DNA of 55,451 nt from the NCBI GenBank assembly GCA_017395425.1, contig JAFPUM010000020.1:1-55451 (forward strand), given 5' to 3'. Positions 26,051 through 36,186 of the stretch are shown piece by piece. Position numbers and translations under genes: made by a program. Below the pieces are notes generated by a model. It saw only the letters and a program-made list of their open reading frames with translations, was not told the origin of the DNA and did no database searches. How positions within the stretch are numbered: the first letter of the stretch is position 1; each line of letters begins with the position of its first letter. The stretch comes from Clostridia bacterium (GTDB taxonomy: Bacteria; Bacillota; Clostridia; Oscillospirales; Acutalibacteraceae).

Positions 26051-26081
26051 CAAACAAAAGAGTGGGTCGCCCCACTCTTTT
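26051..26081 (-). promoter_or_regulatory. Attenuator-like hairpin in the rimP-nusA leader
   Basis: Perfect 11-bp arms (AAAAGAGTGGG and CCCACTCTTTT on the minus strand) enclose a GCGA tetraloop of GNRA type. The stem is followed by TTTTGTTTG. It lies between the promoter (26110-26138) and the rimP start, so transcription would pass through it. In Bacillus subtilis NusA controls its own operon by termination in this leader; a similar role is likely. Confidence 0.65.
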
Positions 26082-26109
26082 ATCCTTTCTACCATAATTC
26101 TTGTTTATT

Positions 26110-26138
26110 ATCTTAGCACAAACCAATTCAATTTACAA
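26110..26138 (-). promoter_or_regulatory. Promoter of rimP-nusA-infB operon
   Basis: On the minus strand TTGTAA (26138-26133) and TAAGAT (26115-26110) are separated by 17 bp. Each box matches consensus at four of six positions. Confidence 0.5.
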
Positions 26139-26225
26139 GATGTTTCCTTTTTTTCTCTTTTTTATGCAAAACAGCCGCGAAAACAGCTGGATTGGATTGT
26201 GCAAAACTGACAATCCGCTGCCCGG

Positions 26226-27698
26226 TCAAAGCTGTCCCGCACTGTCCAGGAGCCGATGAAGCCATGTTGCCGATACCGTGTTGACCGGTTTGTCACCCCA
26301 CACCACCGCGTATTCGCGTTCCTGATAAGGGTAAAACGAGATGGTATCCGCCTTTCGCCCATAGTTATCAAAATAGGCAATCTTCAGCGTCACGGCGGGC
26401 TTTCCTTCCGGCATCGCTACGTCCCACTGCTGAATCACACTGCCCTGAAGCTGTTTGACAAAATTGGTATAGACACTGTACTTGATGGATTTCCCGTTTG
26501 CTTTGGCGGCATAGGTGTAAATGACGTCGCTTTCTCCCATTGCGTTTTCATTTTGCTCCCGCGTCACACGCAGTTTTACCGTTGTCTCCTCCCACGACAC
26601 ATCGATGCCGGAAATCGGTTCCAGCTGGAGGGGAACCGCGTTCAGGCTGTACAGGTTCTGCGGCGACAGTTCGTGCAGAATCGACAGCGAAGAGGGCTTG
26701 AGCAGATACACCATTTTTCCGCCCTTGAGCATGGCGTACATCATTTCCTTATCGTGCTTGCTCACATACAGCGTGCATTTTTTCCCATTGCGCCGGAAGG
26801 TCACCGTCAGCGACGGGTCGTCCAATCCATAGGAAACCAGATCCTTCCGGGAAGGATTGCGCTGCACCACATCGTCCGCCATCAGATAGGTCAGGTCATA
26901 GACCAGCTCCGACGCGGCGGTGTTTTTGACCGGCCATTGAATCGGCTTCGTCACCATATAGCTGTAACCGTATGCCGGGTCACTCATGTCGCTCTGCTGA
27001 TTCACCTTCATGACAAACTTCCCGTCAAACGCGTCGCCGCTGAGTGTGATGTTCCCGATTTTGATATCACTGCTCTCGATGCCCTCATCATATTCGTAAA
27101 AAATATCGTCATTGATAAAATAACTGTCCCCCATGAAGAAGGGAATGTCGATGGGACAGGCATAGACGTGTTTATCTCCTTTGAGCAGCGTATAATACAC
27201 GTCGGTTTCCTCTCCCTTGACGGCATCGCCCGCCTGAAAGCTGACAGTGTGTCCGTCTTTGAAGGAAGCGGTAACGGTGAGGGAAGGCTTATCCAGCCCG
27301 TAGGCTTTGGCGGAATAATCATCCGCGTCGGTCGTGGTGATGATGTGACTGTACGTGAGCTGCACCGCCCCGTACCAGACATATTCCATAAACGCGTTGT
27401 TGACCGGCAGTCCTTCCAGTTCCCGGAAAACCACTTCGCCCTTTTTGGAATCGACATACGCCGTATAGCGCCCATTGGCATTACGGAACACGACCTTCCG
27501 GAGATCGTCGGCGGATTCGTTGACCAGCGTGCCGGTATCCGATTCATGTGTGTGGTCATGGTCGCTTTCGGAAGTGATGTGGGTATGGTCTTCCGGCTCC
27601 CCTGCAGTGTCGCTCGAAGCCATCAGCCACCACAGCAGTCCCCCCAGTAACAGCGTGACCGCCAGCAGTGCCAGCAGATTGCGTCGTTTTTTACTCAC
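26226..27698 (-). CDS. DUF4340-type membrane-anchored protein of a Gld-like ABC system
   Basis: This 490-residue protein has one N-terminal membrane helix (about residues 8-28) and a large domain, probably outside the membrane. The repeated pattern of a Y-G-L-D/DDPSLTVT motif, seen twice (about residues 131-142 and 290-301), is typical of DUF4340 proteins. Just after the membrane helix comes a short His/Asp/Glu-rich segment (about 37-55, five His) that could bind metal. The ATG overlaps the stop of the GldG-like gene (ATGA). It is the last of four genes (ATPase, permease, GldG-like, DUF4340), the standard composition of this ABC group. Function unknown. Confidence 0.85.
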   Translation of the reverse strand: MSKKRRNLLALLAVTLLLGGLLWWLMASSDTAGEPEDHTHITSESDHDHTHESDTGTLVNESADDLRKVVFRNANGRYTAYVDSKKGEVVFRELEGLPVNNAFMEYVWYGAVQLTYSHIITTTDADDYSAKAYGLDKPSLTVTASFKDGHTVSFQAGDAVKGEETDVYYTLLKGDKHVYACPIDIPFFMGDSYFINDDIFYEYDEGIESSDIKIGNITLSGDAFDGKFVMKVNQQSDMSDPAYGYSYMVTKPIQWPVKNTAASELVYDLTYLMADDVVQRNPSRKDLVSYGLDDPSLTVTFRRNGKKCTLYVSKHDKEMMYAMLKGGKMVYLLKPSSLSILHELSPQNLYSLNAVPLQLEPISGIDVSWEETTVKLRVTREQNENAMGESDVIYTYAAKANGKSIKYSVYTNFVKQLQGSVIQQWDVAMPEGKPAVTLKIAYFDNYGRKADTISFYPYQEREYAVVWGDKPVNTVSATWLHRLLDSAGQL

Positions 27699-29287
27699 AG
27701 CCGTTTCCTCCTGAAATAGACCGCAAATCCCGCTGCCAGAACCATCAGCGGAATGACATAGCAGAAAATCACGCTGATGATGGACAGTGTTTCAATATCC
27801 ACCGAAAAATCCACTGCGTAGAGCGATTTGGGTTCGATATCCACCGCGTCGGTGTCGATGCCGCAGCGACGGTCAGCGACATCCAGCAGCAGCGGCATAT
27901 TGCCGTAGATATCCGCGCCGAGGAAATCAATATTGTAAAGGCTGTCGGGCGCGATGATGATATCCGTCCGCCGTTCCTCCCCTTCCAGCGTCTCGCGGTA
28001 GGTGGTGGAAGCCGCCATGATCGTGCGGGTATCCTGATCGGCGCGGGTATACTGCGAGGGGTCAAATTCCTTGTCGGCGTCGCAGAGATAGCCCTGACTG
28101 CTCGATGTCAGAATTGCGTTGACCTCTGTGCTGCCCTTGTGGTCAAACAGCGTGCGGAGCGCCACCGCGTTGGCGACGGCAGGATTTTTATTCTGCTCCC
28201 GCAGTTCATTGGTATACTCGGTTTCCTCCATCTGCGCCAGAAAGACGCTCATCTGCTTGGCAATGACATCAGAAGGACTGCCTTCATACACAATCTCCTG
28301 CGTCAGCGCCAGACCGTACTCCTTGAGCAGCGCGCTGAGATGGGGCATCTTGGGCATAATGGACGACGAAAACAGCAGCAGCGTCCGGTTGCCCGCTGCA
28401 TCGTTCAGAAAGGCGTCCAGCTTTTCGGTCTGCGCAAGGGTCAGATCGGTAGTGGGCGCAGCCATCATCACGATATCCGTCTCGGCGGGAAAGTCCTCCT
28501 TGCGGATATCCACCACCCGCACGTCGTAGCCGTTGAGCTGCATGGTCGAAACATAATCCGCGCTGTTGCCGTCCACATTCAGACCGTCCACAAAGGCGAC
28601 GACCGGCGTTTTGTCCATTGTGACGGTTTTCACCAGCGACGTCATATACGTCTCTGTATAGGACTGCGCCGCCGAAGCATCCGCCGCCGTGCTGTCATAG
28701 TTGACATAGTCCGACGAAAGCGACGGCAGCATCTCAAAGAAGGATGTCACCCGCGTGCGGCGGGCGGACTTGACCACCACCGAATAGTAATTCAGCGCGT
28801 TGCTGTATTCGGGGAATTGCAGCACATACGCCGGCGTGCGGGAGAGATCCACATAATTGATGGAGATGTGCTTGCTGCTCTGGGCATACCGCCGGATAAT
28901 CTCATGCGCGACGGGAATCTGCCCGTAGGTGTCCGTGACAAGCGCGGCGGAGGGATTGGTACACTGTTCCTCGGTCGCGAGAATATCAATTTCCACGGTT
29001 TCATCCACATCCGCCAGAATCTGCCTGGTGGCGTCGGTGAGGGTGTAGCGCTGATCTTCGGTCAGGTCGGGACTCAGAAACGAAAAGCGCTCGGTCAGTT
29101 TCATGGCAGTCAGATTGAGCAGCACCATCAGTACAAAGAAGACCGCCGTCATCACCGTGGCAATGCTGCCGTGACGGAACCGGCGGCTGGTACGGATGAG
29201 GTGCACCGTGCGCTTCACCCATGCCCAACCCTTGGCAAAGGAGATTTTTTCACCCGGTTTCCGCGTCTTTTTGGGTTTGACATTCAT
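27695..29287 (-). CDS. GldG-like ABC transporter auxiliary protein
   Basis: This 530-residue protein has a basic cytoplasmic start, a membrane helix at about residues 42-64, a long external domain and a final membrane helix (about 505-525) followed by RRKRL. Features of the family include YTLTDATRQILADVDETVEI and the tail segment VLAAGFAVYF. In Bacteroidota, GldG works with GldA and GldF in gliding; in Clostridia the related operons are uncharacterised exporters. The start at 29287 has GGGAGG nine bases upstream; two codons earlier the spacing would be too short. It overlaps the DUF4340 gene by four bases. Confidence 0.85.
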   Translation of the reverse strand: MNVKPKKTRKPGEKISFAKGWAWVKRTVHLIRTSRRFRHGSIATVMTAVFFVLMVLLNLTAMKLTERFSFLSPDLTEDQRYTLTDATRQILADVDETVEIDILATEEQCTNPSAALVTDTYGQIPVAHEIIRRYAQSSKHISINYVDLSRTPAYVLQFPEYSNALNYYSVVVKSARRTRVTSFFEMLPSLSSDYVNYDSTAADASAAQSYTETYMTSLVKTVTMDKTPVVAFVDGLNVDGNSADYVSTMQLNGYDVRVVDIRKEDFPAETDIVMMAAPTTDLTLAQTEKLDAFLNDAAGNRTLLLFSSSIMPKMPHLSALLKEYGLALTQEIVYEGSPSDVIAKQMSVFLAQMEETEYTNELREQNKNPAVANAVALRTLFDHKGSTEVNAILTSSSQGYLCDADKEFDPSQYTRADQDTRTIMAASTTYRETLEGEERRTDIIIAPDSLYNIDFLGADIYGNMPLLLDVADRRCGIDTDAVDIEPKSLYAVDFSVDIETLSIISVIFCYVIPLMVLAAGFAVYFRRKRL

Positions 29288-29302
29288 AGCCATCCGCCTC
29301 CC

Positions 29303-30007
29303 TTAACTCCAGCGGCGTTTTTCCAGCACCCGCACGGTCAGAAAGATAAACGTCGCCGTAATGCTCAGGAAAAACACAATGCTCGAAAAATCCAGAATCC
29401 CGTTCTTGAAGGGCGTGTAACGTCCCACAAATGAAATATCGTTGATCAGTTTCACGATAAACGCGTTACTGGTGCGCAGCGGAATCACGTCCAGAATCAC
29501 AAACACCGTCGCGATGGAAAAGGATCCCATCGCCGCCACAAACTGGCTTTCCGTCATGGACGAGATAAACATGCCCACCGCGATAAACGCCGCGCCGAAC
29601 AGCGTCGCGCCGAAGATGTTCCCGATCACGAGCGGCCACGACGGAGATACGAAAAACCGGAATACGGCGGCATAGATCAGCGTGAACAGCAGGCAGCCGA
29701 CATACACCGTCAGCGCCGACAGAAATTTTCCCATCACCAGCGGTGTGAGATTGACCGGCGCGGTTAAAAGCACCTGATCGGTCTTGTATTTGCGTTCCTC
29801 GCTGAACAGCCGCATGGTCAGCAGCGGCAGCATCAGCAGGATAAAACTCAGCATCCCGTAATAAATCTGGGGAAATTCCGACGACTGTCCCGCCGACAGC
29901 ACCGAGCTGAAATACATGGCGCTGAAAAAGAGATAAATCGCGCAAAAGACGTATCCCGTCGGCGATTTGAAATAGGCATTCAGTTCGCGTTGATAGACGG
30001 CTTTCAT
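29303..30007 (-). CDS. ABC transporter permease (GldF/ABC-2 type)
   Basis: This 234-residue protein has six predicted membrane helices and begins with a short amphipathic segment RELNAYFKSPTGYVF, which is characteristic of the GldF/NosY-like ABC-2 permeases. The sequence SEERKYKTDQVLLTAPV between helices 2 and 3 is the usual coupling region. It partners with the ATPase encoded just upstream; its ATG overlaps that gene's stop (ATGA). The substrate is unknown. Confidence 0.9.
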   Translation of the reverse strand: MKAVYQRELNAYFKSPTGYVFCAIYLFFSAMYFSSVLSAGQSSEFPQIYYGMLSFILLMLPLLTMRLFSEERKYKTDQVLLTAPVNLTPLVMGKFLSALTVYVGCLLFTLIYAAVFRFFVSPSWPLVIGNIFGATLFGAAFIAVGMFISSMTESQFVAAMGSFSIATVFVILDVIPLRTSNAFIVKLINDISFVGRYTPFKNGILDFSSIVFFLSITATFIFLTVRVLEKRRWS

Positions 30008-30969
30008 TTCGACGCTGCCTCCTTCTCTGATTCGTTCGGATTCTGTCCCACCAGCGACAGGAAAATATCTTCCAGTGAATACTCGGCGGTTCTCATCTCC
30101 ACAATCGGCAGCTTTCTGGCGGCAAACGCGTAGAAGATCTCCTCCCGCGCGTTCTCGGAACCGTCGAGCTGTACGAGGAAGGTCTGGATTTTCTCCCCAT
30201 CTTCCGCGCCGTTTTTTTCAAACCGCCTGACGCATTTCAGCGTATTGAGCAGCGCCTTCACGTCGCTCTCGCTTCCCGCCGCTTTGAGCGTGATTTCATG
30301 TCCTCCCAGACGTTGTCCCAGTGAATCGGACTGACTGTCCGCCACCAGCCGCCCGTTGTTGAGCACGATCACCCGTCCGCAGACCGCCTGTACCTCGCCC
30401 AGCAAATGGGACGAGAAAATCACCGTATGGTCTTCACCGAGCTGCTTGACCAGCGTGCGCGTCTCCACAATCTGACGGGGGTCAAGTCCCACGGTGGGCT
30501 CATCGAGAATCAGCACCGGCGGATTGCCCACCAATGCCTGCGCGATACCCACCCGCTGCCGATAGCCCTTGGACAGATTTTTGATCAGCCGACCCCGCAC
30601 CGCTTCGATGCGGGTCAGTTCGCAGATTTCCTTGAAATGCGCGGCTTTTTTCTGCCATGCACCTTTGAGCGCGTAGATAAAATCCAGATATTCATTCACC
30701 GTCATGTCGGGATACAGCGGCGGCACCTCCGGCAGATAGCCAATGCGCTTCTTCGCCTCGGTGGGTTCTTCGAGAATGTCGTACCCGTCAATGCTCACAC
30801 TGCCCGACGTGGAAGAAAGATAACCCGTGATGATATTCATAGCAGTGGTTTTTCCCGCGCCGTTGGGTCCGAGAAATCCCACCACTTCGCCTTTTTTTAC
30901 CGCAAAGCTCACATCTCTCAGCGCGGTAATGCTGCCGTACTGCTTGGTCAGATGGCTTACTTTGATCAC
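30004..30969 (-). CDS. ABC transporter ATP-binding protein (GldA-like)
   Basis: This 321-residue ATPase has Walker A GPNGAGKT (34-41), the Q-loop region with YLPEVPPLYPDMT, signature LSKGYRQR (about 129-136), Walker B VLILDEPT (about 151-158) and the H-loop SSHLL. A C-terminal extension (about 225-321) is typical of the GldA group. It drives the permease encoded downstream. The start is GTG. It is the first gene of the four-gene system; a clear promoter was not found in the short upstream gap. Confidence 0.93.
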   Translation of the reverse strand: MIKVSHLTKQYGSITALRDVSFAVKKGEVVGFLGPNGAGKTTAMNIITGYLSSTSGSVSIDGYDILEEPTEAKKRIGYLPEVPPLYPDMTVNEYLDFIYALKGAWQKKAAHFKEICELTRIEAVRGRLIKNLSKGYRQRVGIAQALVGNPPVLILDEPTVGLDPRQIVETRTLVKQLGEDHTVIFSSHLLGEVQAVCGRVIVLNNGRLVADSQSDSLGQRLGGHEITLKAAGSESDVKALLNTLKCVRRFEKNGAEDGEKIQTFLVQLDGSENAREEIFYAFAARKLPIVEMRTAEYSLEDIFLSLVGQNPNESEKEAASK

Positions 30970-31066
30970 AACAACGTCCCCCTGTCATCGTTGATTCGTC
31001 CGCTTTTCAGATGATTCCATTACACCATATAATTATGAAAGAGGCATGAGGATTTTTTGAATTTTT

Positions 31067-31993
31067 TCAATCCACATCACCCGGTTCCGTCACCTCACTG
31101 AGATCAAACGGCGGCACATATTCCTCCTTTGCCGACGAAAGCTCCTGTCGGAATCCTTCAATTCCCAATTCATCCGCCACACGCATCACTTTGTCATATT
31201 CCCGCTGCGTAATACGGCGGGACAGTTCCGGATACTGCGGAAGCCCCCTCACGCGACCGTTGGGTGTGTACTGGCTCATGAGGCTCATGAGCGTCCCCGG
31301 CGGAAGAGTGTCACGGAGCAATCGCAGCGCCGCCACGGAATTGCGCGTATGTCCCGGCATCACCAGATGCCGCACAATCACGCCCTGGGTCATCACGCCG
31401 TCGCTGAACCGGTTGCCGCCCCGCTGTTCATTGAGCCGACACATTGCAAGGATGGCTTTCAGAGCGACCTCCGGATAATCCGCCGCACGGCACCATTGTC
31501 TGGCGAGCTCCGGCAGCGCGAATTTATAATCCGGCAGCCAGATATCCACCCATTCGCCCATCCGCCGCACGGTTTCCACGGTCTCATAGCCGCCGCTGTT
31601 CCACACCAGCGGAACAGATGGATGATAAATTGCCAGCGCCTGTTCAATGGCTGGCAGATAATGGGTGCCGGTCACAAAGCTGATGTTGTGCGCCCCTTGC
31701 TGTTCCAGCGACTTCATCGCGTCCGCCAGTTCGTGCGGAGTGACAGCCTTTCCGTGCAGTTCGGCTGAAATCGCGGCATTCTGACAGAAAATACAGCCCA
31801 GCGTGCATCCTGAAAAGAAGACCGTTCCGCTGCCGCGGAAACCGCTGATCACCGGTTCCTCCCAGAAATGCAGCGCCGCCCGGGAAATCACCGCTGTACT
31901 GCCGCCGCCGCAGAAGCCTTTGCCCCGCACGCCCTGCCGCACCACGCCACAGCCGCGCGGACACAGCCGACAGCCCTGTTCTCTTTCCTTCAT
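31067..31993 (-). CDS. Radical SAM protein, pyruvate formate-lyase-activase-like
   Basis: This 308-residue enzyme carries the radical SAM triad C63-x3-C67-x2-C70 in SGCTLGCIFCQN. It also has an N-terminal Cys group (C8, C11, C15 and C28, in CRLCPRGCG and FCGG), which is characteristic of the PflX-like branch of pyruvate formate-lyase activase relatives. The later WNSGGYE and DIWLPDYKF segments fit that branch. Members of this branch are uncharacterised and often lie away from any glycyl radical enzyme, as here. GGGAGG precedes the ATG. No partner gene is adjacent. Confidence 0.9.
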   Translation of the reverse strand: MKEREQGCRLCPRGCGVVRQGVRGKGFCGGGSTAVISRAALHFWEEPVISGFRGSGTVFFSGCTLGCIFCQNAAISAELHGKAVTPHELADAMKSLEQQGAHNISFVTGTHYLPAIEQALAIYHPSVPLVWNSGGYETVETVRRMGEWVDIWLPDYKFALPELARQWCRAADYPEVALKAILAMCRLNEQRGGNRFSDGVMTQGVIVRHLVMPGHTRNSVAALRLLRDTLPPGTLMSLMSQYTPNGRVRGLPQYPELSRRITQREYDKVMRVADELGIEGFRQELSSAKEEYVPPFDLSEVTEPGDVD

Positions 31994-32011
31994 CCGTTTT
32001 CTTCCTCCCGC

Positions 32012-32053
32012 AAAAAAACGGGCAGGTGGAGCGCAAAACGCCCCGAACCTGCC
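32012..32053 (-). terminator. Terminator of the DEDDh exonuclease gene
   Basis: Arms GGCAGGT (32021-32027) and ACCTGCC (32047-32053). The minus-strand stem is followed by CG and a run of seven T. Confidence 0.65.
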
Positions 32054-32079
32054 ATCGTCGTTTTTGAATGAAAAAACGC

Positions 32080-32988
32080 CTACGCATCACCGACAATCTG
32101 CGGCGTCTGCTTCCCATCGACTGACGCGGGCAAATCCGTCCCCGGTTCCACGGACGGCTCTGTCCGATTGCACACCGCCTTGTGCTCCAGACCGTCATAG
32201 GTTACGCGGAACGTATGTGCCACATGGTACGTAATTTTGCAGAACTTACAGCGATATGTCGCGTAATGTTTTTTATTGCGATAGACATAGCCGGAAATAC
32301 GCTTCATATAGTGACCGCATTCCGGACACATCGTCATCAGATCGCATGGATGAATCATCTCATCGCTCAGATCCTGCAAGCAGTAGGACTTGAAGTTCAT
32401 GCGCTCATAAAATTCCCGGTCAGCCGGCTTGACCAACGCTCCGAAGCATTCGGAGCGGAACACCTTCGTTACACACCTTGCCGTCAACCGGCTGTCGGTA
32501 ATCGCGCGGTGAAGGGGATCGTCGCCGATTTCCACACCTGCCAGTCCGGCAAACGCCGAAAGCCCCACCTGCTTGGTCAGCGGAATATCCATTGCCATCT
32601 GACACATGAGCTGCGCGTCGCAGTAATGCCGGATGGCATAAATCTCGTCGAGCATATCGTAGCGCTCGAGATTTTCGTAGAGCACCTGAATATCCGAATT
32701 GCCCCACGAGAGCATACAGTTGTCCTCGTCGCCGAGCCATTTCCGGAACTGCCGGAACGCGGTGAGAAAGCCAGGTGCCTTTTTGAGATCATCATTGCTG
32801 ATATGGGTCAGTTCCTTGATGCGCCCCCGGAGCCTTCTGGTAAACTTAGGAGAGACAAAAGACTGAAACTCGCCCGATACCGTCAGATTGTCATCCAAAG
32901 CCACGGCGCCGATTTCAATGATCTCATTGAAATACCCCTGATCCGTGCCGGAGCCGTTCCATTCTAAATCCATAATGATATACTTCAT
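32080..32988 (-). CDS. 3'-5' exonuclease (DEDDh, KapD-like) with zinc ribbon
   Basis: This 302-residue protein has an RNase T/DnaQ-like exonuclease domain: Exo I MDLEWNG (residues 6-12, Asp and Glu), Exo II around LSWGNSDIQVL with Asp, and Exo III HRAITDSRLTA with His and Asp five apart. A C-terminal CPEC...CKFC zinc ribbon (about residues 210-245) follows, and an unstructured tail. Such proteins trim nucleic acid 3' ends; the exact substrate is unknown. The ATG at 32988 is chosen because an 11-codon upstream extension does not resemble the family. It has its own promoter and terminator. Confidence 0.88.
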   Translation of the reverse strand: MKYIIMDLEWNGSGTDQGYFNEIIEIGAVALDDNLTVSGEFQSFVSPKFTRRLRGRIKELTHISNDDLKKAPGFLTAFRQFRKWLGDEDNCMLSWGNSDIQVLYENLERYDMLDEIYAIRHYCDAQLMCQMAMDIPLTKQVGLSAFAGLAGVEIGDDPLHRAITDSRLTARCVTKVFRSECFGALVKPADREFYERMNFKSYCLQDLSDEMIHPCDLMTMCPECGHYMKRISGYVYRNKKHYATYRCKFCKITYHVAHTFRVTYDGLEHKAVCNRTEPSVEPGTDLPASVDGKQTPQIVGDA

Positions 32989-33090
32989 CGGGTTTTCCGT
33001 TGTCTTATGCCATAAAAACACATTTCATGGAATTGAAGGCAAACATCCTTTCCGAACATTATTAAACATGTTCCTTATTTGGTACCCTTT

Positions 33091-33119
33091 ATTGTACATC
33101 ATCATAGAGAAAAAATCAA
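33091..33119 (-). promoter_or_regulatory. Promoter of the DEDDh exonuclease gene
   Basis: On the minus strand TTGATT (33119-33114) and TACAAT (33096-33091) are separated by 17 bp, about 100 bases before the start. Confidence 0.6.
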
Positions 33120-33191
33120 CCAGTTTTTTTTCTCACACGCATTTCTGTATCCGTATGGATTCCGTCTGACGGGACAGGAGCGGGTTTATCC

Positions 33192-34388
<1,197 letters not shown>

Positions 34389-34450
34389 TTTTTACACAAT
34401 CCTTTCTTGCTATTCAACAATCGCGTCGGCAGGTTTTCCTGTCCTGCCAT

Positions 34451-34606
34451 AAAAAAACCCGATATCATGAGATATCGGGGAAACCAACCGTCTCAACCCC
34501 TCATCTCTCGGCAGAACGCCGCAGGAATTGGCACCTTGCCGCACCGTCAAAGCAGGCAGGTTGCCGGACTTCACAGGGCCTGAACCCTCCGTCACTCTTG
34601 ATAAAG
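34451..34606 (-). ncRNA. SAM-I (S-box) riboswitch with terminator, upstream of metK
   Basis: The minus strand shows the S-box core in order: CTTATCAAGAG-like P1 strand with GACGGAGGG, TTCAGGCCCTGTGAAGTC, CCGGCAACC, GGTGCCAATTCCTGCGG and GAGAGATGAGGGG closing P1 (aptamer about 34606-34497). It is followed by a perfect terminator (CCCGATATC, ATGA-like loop, GATATCGGG at 34458-34479) and seven T. SAM binding should favour the terminator and switch off metK. Confidence 0.97.
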
Positions 34607-34633
34607 GTTTTTTATATTTTTATTGCTCTGTTT

Positions 34634-34661
34634 ATTATACCGATTTTAAAACGGTTGTCAA
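34634..34661 (-). promoter_or_regulatory. Promoter of riboswitch-metK transcript
   Basis: On the minus strand TTGACA (34661-34656) and TATAAT (34639-34634) are separated by 16 bp, with the start expected about 20 bases before the aptamer. Confidence 0.85.
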
Positions 34662-34671
34662 TAGACAATTC

Positions 34672-35691
34672 TTATAAAATTACCACATGAAATCCCGCCG
34701 CACGCAGCAGACGGTTATACACCGCCATGCCGACGCCTTCCGTGGAGGGACAGCGGGCATACACCGTCTTCGCGCCGCGTTCGTCCAGTTCCCGCAGCGC
34801 GGTAAACAACCGGTGGGACTGGGTGAGCGGGTCATCCTCCCGTCCGTAAGTCACGCACGACAGCGGTATGGTATTCTGTTCGCCGTCGAAACAGAGCGCA
34901 AAGACTTCGGATTTGTCCCGCACCTGTTCCGTGAATCGGCAAAAGGCTTCCAACGTGGATTTCACGATGGTGACTTCCGCCTTCGGACTGTAATGCCGGT
35001 ACTTCATGCCGGGAGAGGCTGCCTTGACGCCCTCTTTGAGTTTGCCCATGACCGCCTCGTCAATTTCCAGCCTGCCCAGCACATCACGCAGTTCTTCCGG
35101 CGTAACCGCTCCGGGGCGCAGCAGGCGCGGCACTTCCGTCGCCAGTGTGACCACGGTGGATTCCACGCCGAAGTTGCAGTCGCCGCCGTCCAGCACCGCG
35201 TCAATGCGTCCCCGCATGTCATCCATCGTGTGCCGGGCGCAGGTCGGACTGGGACTGCCCGACAGGTTCGCCGACGGTGCTGCCAGCGGCACACCTGCCG
35301 CGTCAATAATGCGCCGCGTCGTGCGCATGGACGGAAAGCGTACCGCCACTGTATCCAGTCCCGCAGACACTTCGTCGGGAATAATATCGCTTTTGGGCAG
35401 AATGATGGTGAGCGGTCCCGGCCAGTACGCTTTGGCAAGTGCCATCGCACTGTCGGGGATATCCCGCACCAGCGGACGCCATTGGGATATATCCGAAATG
35501 TGTACAATAAGGGGATTGTCCTGCGGACGACCCTTCGCCACGAAAATGCGCGCCACGGCTGCTCCGTCCAGCGCGTTGGCTGCCAGCCCGTACACCGTCT
35601 CGGTCGGAATGGCTACCAGCCCGCCCCGCCGCAGTATTTCTCCCGCGCAGGCAATATCCTGATCGGTATTTTGAAGCAAAAGCGTTTGCAT
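34672..35691 (-). CDS. tsaC: L-threonylcarbamoyladenylate synthase, Sua5 type
   Basis: This 339-residue protein has the YrdC fold with GGLVAIPTETVYGLAANA (about residues 23-40), KGRPQDNPLIVH and SANLSGSPSPT. A C-terminal Sua5 domain follows (about 220-339), which gives the Sua5-type length. It makes the threonylcarbamoyl-AMP intermediate of the t6A modification of tRNAs. The ATG at 35691 has AGGAA eight bases upstream. Gene order prfA, lipoprotein, tsaC differs from the usual prfA-prmC-tsaC. Confidence 0.95.
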   Translation of the reverse strand: MQTLLLQNTDQDIACAGEILRRGGLVAIPTETVYGLAANALDGAAVARIFVAKGRPQDNPLIVHISDISQWRPLVRDIPDSAMALAKAYWPGPLTIILPKSDIIPDEVSAGLDTVAVRFPSMRTTRRIIDAAGVPLAAPSANLSGSPSPTCARHTMDDMRGRIDAVLDGGDCNFGVESTVVTLATEVPRLLRPGAVTPEELRDVLGRLEIDEAVMGKLKEGVKAASPGMKYRHYSPKAEVTIVKSTLEAFCRFTEQVRDKSEVFALCFDGEQNTIPLSCVTYGREDDPLTQSHRLFTALRELDERGAKTVYARCPSTEGVGMAVYNRLLRAAGFHVVIL

Positions 35692-35716
35692 ACGCGGGGT
35701 TCCTTCCTTTAATGAC

Positions 35717-36139
35717 TTACTCAAACACCGAACCGTCCTTGAATTCGCCTGTCCATGTTTCCTTGGAGGAATTCTTGCCGTCCAGCACCAGCGTACCGTC
35801 CACCACTTTGAAGGTATAGTGGTACTGTCCGTCGTCGGTTTTCAGGGTCAGCACGTCGCCTTCCAGCGTGTACTGTCCGTGACCGACGTACTCGCTCAGG
35901 TGAGAGAACGTAAAGGTAAAACTGCCGTCCTCACCCAGAACAATGATGCTCTCATGCGCCGCGTCGGAACCGCCGAACACATACTTGCCAAAGAAATCCG
36001 CGTCGGCACTGACCACAGCGGTACTCTTGGTGTCGGTGTTCTTGGTTTTCTTCTTGCCGCAGGCACTCAGCGAAAACAGCATCGCAACCGCCATCAGAAG
36101 GGCAAGCATTCGGGCAATAATTTTTCCTGTTTTCATCAT
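35717..36139 (-). CDS. Small secreted lipoprotein
   Basis: This 140-residue protein has a signal peptide (about residues 1-25) ending in a lipobox LFSLSAC, so a lipidated Cys is expected. A Lys/Thr-rich stretch comes next, then a beta-rich domain with alternating GSFTFTF, GQYTLEGDVLTLKTDDG and YHYTFKVVDGTLVLDGK strands. The pattern resembles small beta-barrel or lipocalin-like lipoproteins seen in Clostridia. Its role is unknown. AAGGAG lies eight bases before the ATG at 36139. It occupies the spot normally held by prmC, between prfA and tsaC. Confidence 0.85.
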   Translation of the reverse strand: MMKTGKIIARMLALLMAVAMLFSLSACGKKKTKNTDTKSTAVVSADADFFGKYVFGGSDAAHESIIVLGEDGSFTFTFSHLSEYVGHGQYTLEGDVLTLKTDDGQYHYTFKVVDGTLVLDGKNSSKETWTGEFKDGSVFE

Positions 36140-36186
36140 AATCGCTCCTTGTTGAGATTTTTTTATTGACACAATAGCAGCTATCG

